A stretch of DNA of 6,452 bases from positions 1 through 6,452 of the forward strand of contig CAINVI010000356.1 of assembly GCA_903854075.1 (NCBI GenBank), given 5' to 3'. This DNA is from Candidatus Pollutiaquabacter sp. (lineage in GTDB: Bacteria; Bacteroidota; Bacteroidia; AKYH767-A; 2013-40CM-41-45). Shown in pieces: positions 1 to 5,913 of the stretch; position 1 is the stretch's first letter, and each line of letters begins with the position of its first letter. The notes beneath the pieces were generated by a model. It was not told the DNA's origin. It saw nothing but the letters and a program-made list of their open reading frames with translations, and searched no databases. Made by a program: the position numbers and the translations under genes.

Positions 1-2
1 CT

Positions 3-653
3 CCAGCGGCGGCGCAAACAGCTGCTGAAAAATCGATCAGTCTTTGGGAAATGGCGGAAAAGGGTGGTCCCATCCTTATTCCAATTGCCGTTTTGTCGAT
101 CGCTGCGGTCTATATTTTCTTCGAACGTTACTTTACCATCAAGCGTTTCTCGCAGATCGACACCAATTTCATGAACCAGATCCGGGATCACGTACACCAT
201 GGAAACATCGAAGCGGCACGTGCACTTTGTAGGAATACTAAGACACCGGTAGCTCGTATGATTGAAAAAGGACTCATGCGTCTGGGTAAGCCGGTGAAGG
301 AAATCGAAGGAGCTATCGAGAATGTCGGTAAGCTCGAGGTTTTCAAAATGGAGAAGAACCTTAATATTCTCGGTTCCATTTCCGGTATAGCACCGATGTT
401 CGGATTTTTGGGTACGATATTTGGTGTAATCAAGATATTCTATCAGATCGCGCAACAGAACAGTCTGGAAATTGATACGATTTCAGGTGGTTTGTACGTA
501 AAAATGATTTCTAGTGCGGCCGGACTACTTGTCGGTATGATTGCTTACGCGGCGTTTCACTACCTGCAACACATGATTGACCGTGTCGTGAACAAGATGG
601 AAGTGAATGCGGTTGAATTCATCGACTTGCTCGAAGAACCGGTGAAGAGCTGA
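3..653 (+). CDS. exbB: ExbB/TolQ/MotA-family proton channel subunit (5' end outside window)
   Basis: Inner-membrane subunit of the Ton-type motor, which with ExbD lets protons through and drives TonB. The frame is open from base 3, so the gene begins before the window. The 16 codons ahead of the ATG at 51 read PAAAQTAAEKSISLWE and run straight into the first membrane helix. An Ala/Gln-rich N-terminus of this kind is usual in Bacteroidota homologues, so ATG 51 is probably an internal Met. Counting from that Met, helix 1 is about residues 7-25 (PILIPIAVLSIAAVYIFF). Helix 2 is about 105-132 and carries the family core GIAPMFGFLGTIFGVI, with Pro115 and Thr122. Helix 3 is about 150-175 and contains SSAAGLLVGMIAY. 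The long cytoplasmic loop between helices 1 and 2 is typical. exbD follows 25 bases later. Family assignment is firm. Whether it serves TonB-dependent transport or a Tol-like role is inferred from the neighbours. Confidence 0.93.
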   Translation, partial: PAAAQTAAEKSISLWEMAEKGGPILIPIAVLSIAAVYIFFERYFTIKRFSQIDTNFMNQIRDHVHHGNIEAARALCRNTKTPVARMIEKGLMRLGKPVKEIEGAIENVGKLEVFKMEKNLNILGSISGIAPMFGFLGTIFGVIKIFYQIAQQNSLEIDTISGGLYVKMISSAAGLLVGMIAYAAFHYLQHMIDRVVNKMEVNAVEFIDLLEEPVKS

Positions 654-678
654 TCTGTAAAAACAAAAACAACTATCA

Positions 679-1080
679 ATGAACCTACGCAGAAGAAAGA
701 GTCATTTTGGAGAGGTGTATTCCGCTTCCCTGAATGACATTATGTTCTTTCTCCTTCTGTTCTTCCTGATCACCTCTACGCTGGCAACGCCCAACGTCCT
801 GAAGTTGCTGTTGCCTTCCGCGAAAAGCAGCTCACAGTCGATCAAACATCCGCTGACCATTCTTGTCACTGCTGATCTGCAATACGCCATCAATAACACA
901 CCGGTGCCGGCCGATCAGCTGGAGATGGCGATTAAAAATGCCATCCAAGGACAGCCTGATCCAACAGCATTACTCAAAGTAGACAAAACAGTTCAGGTAC
1001 AGAATCTGGTTGACTTGCTGGATATCGGCAGTCGACTGAAGATTAAAATGGTTCTGGCCACTCAGACTTCTAAGCAATAA
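679..1080 (+). CDS. exbD: ExbD/TolR-family biopolymer transport protein
   Basis: Second subunit of the proton-driven motor: a single-pass inner-membrane protein with a small periplasmic domain. It has 133 residues, close to the usual family length. A basic N-terminus (NLRRRK) is followed by one membrane helix at about residues 18-38, beginning SLNDIMFFLLLFFLI. Asp20 in that helix sits where the family has its essential protonatable aspartate (Asp25 of E. coli ExbD, known from the family). The periplasmic part, about 55-130, contains PLTILVTADLQYAIN and a later VDLLDIGSRLKIKMVLAT segment, matching the ExbD/TolR fold. The leader between exbB and this ATG is A-rich (aaaaacaaaaacaac) with no Shine-Dalgarno site, as is common in Bacteroidota. 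tonB starts 6 bases after the stop, so co-translation is likely. Confidence 0.95.
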   Translation: MNLRRRKSHFGEVYSASLNDIMFFLLLFFLITSTLATPNVLKLLLPSAKSSSQSIKHPLTILVTADLQYAINNTPVPADQLEMAIKNAIQGQPDPTALLKVDKTVQVQNLVDLLDIGSRLKIKMVLATQTSKQ

Positions 1081-1086
1081 TAGTAT

Positions 1087-1953
1087 ATGGATGCTCGCAT
1101 CCGTTCGCGGTCACTTTTTCTCACGGTACTCATTCACGCAGCACTCATCCTTGCGATGATTTTTGCCGTGATGCGTACACCTAATCCGCCGTTCCCGGAA
1201 ACCGGCGGTGGCGGCGGCGTATTGGTCAATATCGGCTACGTTGATCTGGCATCCGGCGACGTGCAGCCACTTTCAGAGGAGACCACCACCGACCCGTCGG
1301 TAGCTGATGTCACGCCAACGAATCAGCCCGAGGAGCAATTTGCCACACAAGAAACGGAAGAGGCTCCCGTAGCCAAGACCGACAAGACCGACAAGAAAAA
1401 TGTAAAGCCGACGAAAACGGAACCGAAGCCTTCCACCCAGCCTAAAAAGCCGGTCGAAGAGCCGCGTAAATCGGATCCTCGTGCATTGTATCAAGGTAAA
1501 ACCAACGGCAGCAAATCGCAAGGAACGGCAGCTACCGGTACCGGCGATCAAGGTGATCCGCTGGGTGATCCGAACTCAAAATATACGGGTAAGGGTGGAC
1601 AAGGCGGCGGCACCGGAAATGGAAATGGTACCGGCACCGGTGATGGTGAGGGGCCGGGCATGGGAACCGGAAAAGGCGGCGGTGTTTCCTTTAGCCTTGC
1701 CGGCAGAAAATGGATGCGTACTCCGGCAATTTCCGACCGCAGTCAGGAAACCGGAAAAGTAGTGGTAGATATCACCGTCGATAAGAAAGGGAATGTCGTT
1801 AATGCCATTCCGGGTGGTCGCGGCTCTACTACCACCAGCGCGTATTTATTCCGACTGGCGAAAGAAGCGGCCATGAAAGCCAAGTTCAACGAAAGTCCGG
1901 ACGACTCCGACATTCAAAAAGGTACGATCACTTTCATTTTTGTCGTGCAGTAA
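1087..1953 (+). CDS. tonB: TonB-like energy transducer with Gly-rich linker
   Basis: Couples the ExbB/ExbD motor to outer-membrane transporters across the periplasm. It has 288 residues. Helix 9-29 contains His17 with Thr13 four residues before it (TVLIHAA), resembling the SxxxH pattern of the E. coli TonB anchor. Next come GGGGG (40-44) and VLVNIGYVDL, then an acidic/Thr-rich stretch (61-95), a Lys/Pro/Glu stretch (96-132; KPTKTEPKPSTQPKKPVEEP) and a long Gly-rich stretch (about 145-199; e.g. GTGNGNGTGTGDGEGPG). The C-terminal domain at about 200-288 (FSLAGRKWM, then GKVVVDITVDKKGNVV and QKGTITFIFVVQ) is the short TonB C-terminal type seen in Bacteroidota. The YP motif of classical TonB before the GKVVV strand is replaced by RTPAISDRS. 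It starts 6 bases after exbD and ends 20 bases before folC. It could also be called a TolA-like transducer, but the C-terminal domain favours TonB. Confidence 0.88.
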   Translation: MDARIRSRSLFLTVLIHAALILAMIFAVMRTPNPPFPETGGGGGVLVNIGYVDLASGDVQPLSEETTTDPSVADVTPTNQPEEQFATQETEEAPVAKTDKTDKKNVKPTKTEPKPSTQPKKPVEEPRKSDPRALYQGKTNGSKSQGTAATGTGDQGDPLGDPNSKYTGKGGQGGGTGNGNGTGTGDGEGPGMGTGKGGGVSFSLAGRKWMRTPAISDRSQETGKVVVDITVDKKGNVVNAIPGGRGSTTTSAYLFRLAKEAAMKAKFNESPDDSDIQKGTITFIFVVQ

Positions 1954-1973
1954 TCTTTTAGTTCCACAAAAGG

Positions 1974-3278
1974 TTGGAGTACAAGCAGGTTCTCAATTAT
2001 CTTTTCGCGCAATTACCGATGTTTCATCGTATTGGTGCAGCGGCCTATAAGGCAGATCTGTCCAATACGCAGGCGCTGATGAAGTTGCTGGATCATCCAG
2101 AAAACGGTTTTAAGTCGGTACATGTCGCCGGTACCAACGGCAAAGGATCGACCAGTCACATGCTGGCGGCGATCTTTCAAAAAGCCGGCTATAAAACCGG
2201 ATTGTATACATCGCCACATTTATTGGATTTCCGTGAACGTATTCGCATTAATGGAATAATGATTCCGGAAGGTCGCGTTGTAGAATTTGTAAAACAGCAT
2301 CAAGCAAAATTTGATCCCATCGGTTTGTCCTTCTTTGAATGGACGGTCGGACTCGCCTTTGATTATTTTAGAAATGAGCGTGTGGATATCGCTATTGTCG
2401 AAACTGGCCTGGGTGGGCGGCTCGATTCTACCAATGTCATACAGCCGGACTTGTCTGTCATTACCAACATCGGATGGGATCACGCGAACTTATTGGGCGA
2501 TACGCTGGAAAAGATTGCCGGCGAGAAAGCGGGCATTATAAAGCCGGGAGTTCCAGTAGTAGTAGGAGAGCGGCAAGCGGAAATTGCTGCGGTGTTTACA
2601 CAACGCGCACAGCAGTTGCAGTCACCATTGGTCATGGCTTCCGATCACTGGCAGTGCGCGCGGAACACTGTATCGCTAAGTGTCCAAACCATACATGTGC
2701 AGCGAGATCATCAGCCGGTATTTGAAGCGCTGCAGCTGGATCTTACGGGCGGCTATCAACTAAAAAACGTATTGACCGTTCTCGAGGCTGTACATCAGCT
2801 GCGAAGCAGCGGTTGGCAACTTTCTGACAGTAACATAGTGGATGCCTTGGCTGACGTTCGTAGGCTAACCGGACTCAACGGCAGGTGGCAGGTATTGTCC
2901 GAGCAACCGCTGATCATATGCGATGTTGGTCATAATGTAGACGGTATTCGCGAGGTGGTTACCCAGATCAATAGTACACCGCACCGTAACCTTCATATGG
3001 TCTTCGGCATGGTGAAAGACAAAGATGTGCTGCCAGTATTGCGCTTACTACCGGCATCAGCTGCCTATTATTTTTGCGAACCGGCGTTGCCCAGAGCCTT
3101 GCCGGCCGAGGAATTATCAACTCAGGCGAAACAGGCAGGGTTGGAAGGTGATGTCTTTCACTCAGTATCCGATGCGCTTGCCGCTGCACGAGATGCTGCG
3201 CAGCCGGATGATCTGATTGTGGTTGGCGGAAGTACTTTCGTAGTAGCGGAAGTCGCCGGACTCAAGTTCAAAAAGTAA
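1974..3278 (+). CDS. folC: bifunctional dihydrofolate synthase / folylpolyglutamate synthase
   Basis: Cytosolic ATP-dependent ligase of the Mur ligase superfamily that adds glutamate to dihydropteroate and then to reduced folates. It has 434 residues, normal for FolC. The start is TTG: the same frame has a stop at 1959-1961, and the conserved N-terminus (YLFAQLPMFHRIGAAAYKADL) begins before the first ATG (codon 16), so TTG 1974 is the only sensible choice. An aaaagg sequence abuts it. Visible motifs: P-loop GTNGKGST (53-60); SPHLLDFRERIRING (80-94); VETGLGGRLDSTN (142-154); TNIGWDH (164-170) followed by GEKAGIIKPG (183-192), the region holding the usually carbamylated lysine; C-terminal LNGRWQV (301-307), DVGHN (317-321) and GGSTFVVAEV (418-427). 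All expected motifs are intact. It lies 20 bases after tonB, so probably on the same transcript. Its stop overlaps the tail of the convergent gene by 11 bases. Confidence 0.96.
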   Translation: MEYKQVLNYLFAQLPMFHRIGAAAYKADLSNTQALMKLLDHPENGFKSVHVAGTNGKGSTSHMLAAIFQKAGYKTGLYTSPHLLDFRERIRINGIMIPEGRVVEFVKQHQAKFDPIGLSFFEWTVGLAFDYFRNERVDIAIVETGLGGRLDSTNVIQPDLSVITNIGWDHANLLGDTLEKIAGEKAGIIKPGVPVVVGERQAEIAAVFTQRAQQLQSPLVMASDHWQCARNTVSLSVQTIHVQRDHQPVFEALQLDLTGGYQLKNVLTVLEAVHQLRSSGWQLSDSNIVDALADVRRLTGLNGRWQVLSEQPLIICDVGHNVDGIREVVTQINSTPHRNLHMVFGMVKDKDVLPVLRLLPASAAYYFCEPALPRALPAEELSTQAKQAGLEGDVFHSVSDALAAARDAAQPDDLIVVGGSTFVVAEVAGLKFKK

Positions 3279-4758
3279 CCTTTGCGAGATAAAAACGATT
3301 CTGTCGGAAGGCGGGAATGATCATCGTGGACTCATCCACTTGTTTGGCTGCACGTGCGATCACGGTTATCCGTTCAGCTTCTTCGAAAAGAATATCGGTT
3401 TTCTGATTGCCTTGTCCGTCGATCCATCCAATCATGACAGATGATCGTCGGTCAATGTACTTGTTAAAGATGGCATAGAAACGACCGCCGGTAATCAGGC
3501 TGCAATACGAACTTTGATACCCGTCATCGTCCATCGAATTTTGCTCCTTTTGTATCACGTTGTTCCATAACATACCGCCTTCCGGATTAAAGGAAGCTGC
3601 GATAATGTTTCCATAGCGGTAGTAGGTATGTGTGATCATGGTTTGTGTGTAATAATCCCAGAAGGTGCGGGAAGATTCCACGTAGGATTCTGCGATGACG
3701 GCAGCTCCGCCATCTTTACGCAATAAGAGACGATCGATATAATAATTGAACAATTCTTTTTTTCGAAAATCATTGCGGTCGGAAATGGATTTTTGGAGGA
3801 GCTCGTCGGTGAACGGTGCAAAATGAATGACGGCTTCCGTCAGACTGTCTTTACGCAGGGAGGTATAGAAAACGCCGGCGGAGGCGAGCATTCCTGTCTC
3901 CGAATAAAACCCGGCTACTGCGAGTCGGTGGTTGAGTACATCATCCGCAATGGAAATGTCCGTAAGGAATTTACCCTCCAGCTTGATGTCATGACGAATG
4001 ATACGATCCGAGGAGTTGTGGTGCCCGGAAATGGAGAAATAACTTTCACCGGGCAGCTTTACGCGCTTGTCGGTAGTGTATTGTACGCCTAGCAGGTAGA
4101 AGTCGCTTTCATTCGTGAGTAAAAAATGGGTAGGCGAGAAGCGCCGTATGGGCGAGAAGATATTCCACTCCTTTTTGTATAGCTTTTGCAGTGACGTGTC
4201 CATCACCACGGCGATGATGGTTTGCTCCGAATCTTCTTTGTCGGCCTTGCGATACGTGAAAGCAAACTTGGAGCGGTCTTTACTGAAGACAATAGCCGGT
4301 CGGCGGTCATCGTCGAAACGCACAAACGGAAAATCGTCTAACAAAACTGAATTTCCTTTTAAGTTCCCTTCCTCGCTGATGTATTGCGCATATACTTCGT
4401 AGCCACTGCCCGAAGGTTTGTCATTATAACTGATCATCAGCACCTGATTGCTGATCAGTTGTAAGTCGATGATTCTTGCATTTTCCTGCGCTGCTTGCAC
4501 TTCTTTCTCCCATGATAAATTCAAGGAGGCGTTGAAGAATTGTAGCAGATAGCGGCGATTTTTGAAATTACTACCTTCGGCACCACGGTCAAAGGCGATG
4601 TTGCTGCGAAGTATAAAATAGCCGTTATCAGTAGCGCCAAGAATTTTAAGATAGGAGAAACGGCTGTTGTCGTCCAGTTCGCGCGACCAGGTTACATCAT
4701 AACCAAACGTGATGGCTGTGGTGAAAAGGAAGACAAAGAGGAGAAGCGCTTTTTTCAC
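3268..4758 (-). CDS. uncharacterised secreted protein, Bacteroidota type
   Basis: Function unknown; I can assign no enzymatic role. I chose the GTG at 4758-4756 because it gives a standard signal peptide, KKALLLFVFLFTTAITFG, cleaved near residues 17-20. A longer reading from TTG at 4818 would add 20 unlikely residues ahead of the lysines. The result is 496 residues, secreted or periplasmic, with no further membrane helix. The chain is rich in short alternating strands, such as YLLQFFNASLNLSWEKEV (70-87), suggesting an all-beta, possibly propeller-like fold; this is inference. The C-terminal third has LRKDGGAAVIAESYV (346-360), YYRYGNIIAASFNPEGG (379-395), W398, and QKEQNSMDDDGYQSSY (403-418) then FYAIFNKY (427-434). 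I recall similar DGG / YYYnDI / KxQxSxxDGG-SSY / FND patterns in uncharacterised Bacteroidota proteins, but could not search. It converges on folC, overlapping by 11 bases. Confidence 0.8.
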   Translation of the reverse strand: MKKALLLFVFLFTTAITFGYDVTWSRELDDNSRFSYLKILGATDNGYFILRSNIAFDRGAEGSNFKNRRYLLQFFNASLNLSWEKEVQAAQENARIIDLQLISNQVLMISYNDKPSGSGYEVYAQYISEEGNLKGNSVLLDDFPFVRFDDDRRPAIVFSKDRSKFAFTYRKADKEDSEQTIIAVVMDTSLQKLYKKEWNIFSPIRRFSPTHFLLTNESDFYLLGVQYTTDKRVKLPGESYFSISGHHNSSDRIIRHDIKLEGKFLTDISIADDVLNHRLAVAGFYSETGMLASAGVFYTSLRKDSLTEAVIHFAPFTDELLQKSISDRNDFRKKELFNYYIDRLLLRKDGGAAVIAESYVESSRTFWDYYTQTMITHTYYRYGNIIAASFNPEGGMLWNNVIQKEQNSMDDDGYQSSYCSLITGGRFYAIFNKYIDRRSSVMIGWIDGQGNQKTDILFEEAERITVIARAAKQVDESTMIIPAFRQNRFYLAKVTF

Positions 4759-4788
4759 AGGTGGATAAATCGTACTTAAAGGTAGCGA

Positions 4789-4819
4789 CAAAGTCGGATT
4801 TACGATAATTAACAACAAA
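4789..4819 (-). promoter_or_regulatory. possible Bacteroidota-type promoter for the secreted protein
   Basis: On the minus strand a TTTG (4819-4816) is followed after exactly 19 bases by an 8-mer CGACTTTG (4796-4789). This fits the Bacteroidota layout TTTG-N19-TAnnTTTG in spacing and in the second TTTG, but the TA of the -7 element is missing. Transcription would start about 30 bases before the GTG at 4758 and downstream of the alternative TTG start at 4818, which agrees with the chosen start. The match is short and could be chance. Confidence 0.28.
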
Positions 4820-4830
4820 AGTCATACCGA

Positions 4831-4852
4831 AAATATCAGCTGATAGATATTT
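4831..4852 (-). terminator. AT-rich hairpin between cpeT-like gene and the secreted-protein gene
   Basis: The 123-base gap between the two minus-strand genes holds a 7-base inverted repeat (AAATATC / GATATTT, 8-base loop). Overlapping it is a perfect 12-base palindrome, TATCAGCTGATA (4834-4845). On the minus strand the hairpin lies about 30 bases after the stop of the cpeT-like gene and is followed by a short T-run, so it might act as a weak terminator. The stem has a single GC pair, and the palindrome could equally be a binding site for a dimeric regulator. Confidence 0.25.
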
Positions 4853-4881
4853 GGCGAAGCTGTAACTGTACGGCAGCGAGA

Positions 4882-5481
4882 TTATTCTTTTACAAAGCGA
4901 TAGCCGCCTTTTTCAGCGCCCCAAACCTGTTCTTTTTTGTCGTTGTATCCGCGATCCCAGCTGACGAGTAGCTTGCGTTTTACGACGACCTCTGACGTGG
5001 TGTAAGTCGCACCACGCCGATCGCTGGGGCAGTTTTCACCGACAGTTCCACCTACGAAAGAGTTGCCTTTTTTAATAAGTTGAACAGCGCAGCCCGACTT
5101 CTCGGTCAGTGAATCAGGATGTAATTTCTCAACGGCTTCCGGTTTTCCGGCGAAGCGCAAGGGATCCGACAAGGTATAAATTGCACTTTCGAATTTTCCG
5201 GGAAAGGTTTCCTGCACATGATACACCCGCTGGCGATAGGGTTTTTCCTGATATCCGGCCACGGCCTGTTCCACATACAGCCAATAACCGTCGGTACGAT
5301 CTTTCCAGATGGGAATCATCTGCAGACGGATGTCAAAGTAATTGGCGGTGTCTTGTTGATGTTGTGCCGTTGAATTGTAGGAGCCGGCCATACAGCTAAT
5401 TAATTTTTTTAAATCGTTGGACTGTGCACCTGCTATACATTGAAACAGCAGGAAGCTGATTAAAAGAAAAACACTTCTCAT
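4882..5481 (-). CDS. exported CpeT/CpcT-family (chromophore lyase fold) protein
   Basis: The family is known from cyanobacterial lyases that attach phycobilins to phycobiliproteins. Relatives outside cyanobacteria have no established role that I know of, so the substrate here is unknown. It has 199 residues, about the usual family length. Residues 1-19 form a signal peptide ending in AGA before QSN, so the mature protein is periplasmic or secreted, unlike the cytosolic cyanobacterial enzymes. Family signatures: MAGSYNSTAQ (31-40), GYWLYVEQA (65-73), PYRQRVY (81-87), SGCAVQL (129-135), NCPSDRRGATYTTSEV (150-165), SWDRGYN (174-180), VWG (187-189) and YRF (194-196). Cys131 and Cys151 could pair once exported (inference). 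ATG 5481 is preceded by taaggtatc, a plausible ribosome site. The 63-base gap from the cytochrome gene is AT-rich and contains a small hairpin (gataa-tct-ttatc, 5501-5513) but no clear promoter, so read-through from the sulfite dehydrogenase genes is possible. Confidence 0.87.
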   Translation of the reverse strand: MRSVFLLISFLLFQCIAGAQSNDLKKLISCMAGSYNSTAQHQQDTANYFDIRLQMIPIWKDRTDGYWLYVEQAVAGYQEKPYRQRVYHVQETFPGKFESAIYTLSDPLRFAGKPEAVEKLHPDSLTEKSGCAVQLIKKGNSFVGGTVGENCPSDRRGATYTTSEVVVKRKLLVSWDRGYNDKKEQVWGAEKGGYRFVKE

Positions 5482-5544
5482 GATACCTTAAATCAATTTA
5501 GATAATCTTTATCAAACGAAATAAAAATAATTATCCTGTTGCTT

Positions 5545-5913
5545 TCACTTTCTCGCCACCAGATAATCTACAATCACTTTAGCAGTTACGGAATCAATTT
5601 CTGCACCGTAGATTTTAATCATCTTGTCGACGGTTTTTTCCCAGGCAGCGCGTGATAGTTTGGGTTGCATCAAGGAGTAACGAGCTGTATGACACGTCTG
5701 GCAGTTGGCAATGAATTCCGCCGCTCCCGGACCTTTATCGATAGTGAGCGGTACTTCGTTGGCTTCCGGGAGATTGTTAGCTGATGCTTCACTAGAAAGC
5801 TCCGAATGATCGGTGTTGCCGACGCAACCCATTAATAGCGACAGCGAACATGTTATCGCAAATACACGTGTTGTAACTACACGGAAATTTTTTTGAAACA
5901 GGCGGTGTCTCAT
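5545..5913 (-). CDS. mono-haem c-type cytochrome lipoprotein, SorB-like
   Basis: Probable electron acceptor of the sulfite dehydrogenase encoded just upstream. It has 122 residues. A basic N-terminus and hydrophobic stretch end in LLMGC, a lipobox with Cys30 as the likely lipidated residue, so the protein should be membrane-anchored and face the periplasm. A flexible Ser/Glu/Asn-rich spacer (31-55) leads to one haem-binding motif CQTCH (71-75). The segment WEKTVDKMIKIYGA (91-104) matches the W..tV.kM...yGA pattern of SorB-type cytochromes, making Met98 the likely axial ligand (Met82 is the alternative). The ATG overlaps the stop of the sulfite dehydrogenase gene in an ATGA, implying translational coupling and matched amounts of the two proteins. 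Cytochrome type and haem site are clear; the partner is inferred from context. Confidence 0.9.
   Translation of the reverse strand: MRHRLFQKNFRVVTTRVFAITCSLSLLMGCVGNTDHSELSSEASANNLPEANEVPLTIDKGPGAAEFIANCQTCHTARYSLMQPKLSRAAWEKTVDKMIKIYGAEIDSVTAKVIVDYLVARK

Noticed and set aside
1378..1395. Tandem 9-base repeat (accgacaag twice) in tonB
   Set aside because: Only two copies, encoding TDK-TDK; too short to call a repeat element.
1273..1551. 92-residue minus-strand frame antisense to tonB
   Set aside because: It is a compositional shadow of the Lys/Pro-rich tonB coding sequence: Arg/Leu-rich, no recognisable motif, and wholly inside a well-supported gene.
1481..1762. 93-residue plus-strand frame inside tonB
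   Set aside because: Created by the Gly-rich repeats read in another frame; low complexity and no leader of its own.
2220..2483. 87-residue minus-strand frame inside folC
   Set aside because: Fully antisense to the conserved FolC core motifs, with no protein family features.
3793..4402. Two plus-strand frames (3793-4092 and 4115-4402) antisense to the secreted-protein gene
   Set aside because: The minus-strand frame is long, has a signal peptide and motifs; these have no coherent domain and atypical composition.
5109..5399. 96-residue plus-strand frame opposite the CpeT-like gene
   Set aside because: Arg/Pro-rich shadow of a gene with clear family motifs on the other strand.
5482..5544. 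Promoter for the CpeT-like gene in the 63-base gap
   Set aside because: A TTTG (minus strand, near 5514-5517) is present, but no TAnnTTTG-like element occurs at the required 19-21 base spacing, so I did not annotate it.
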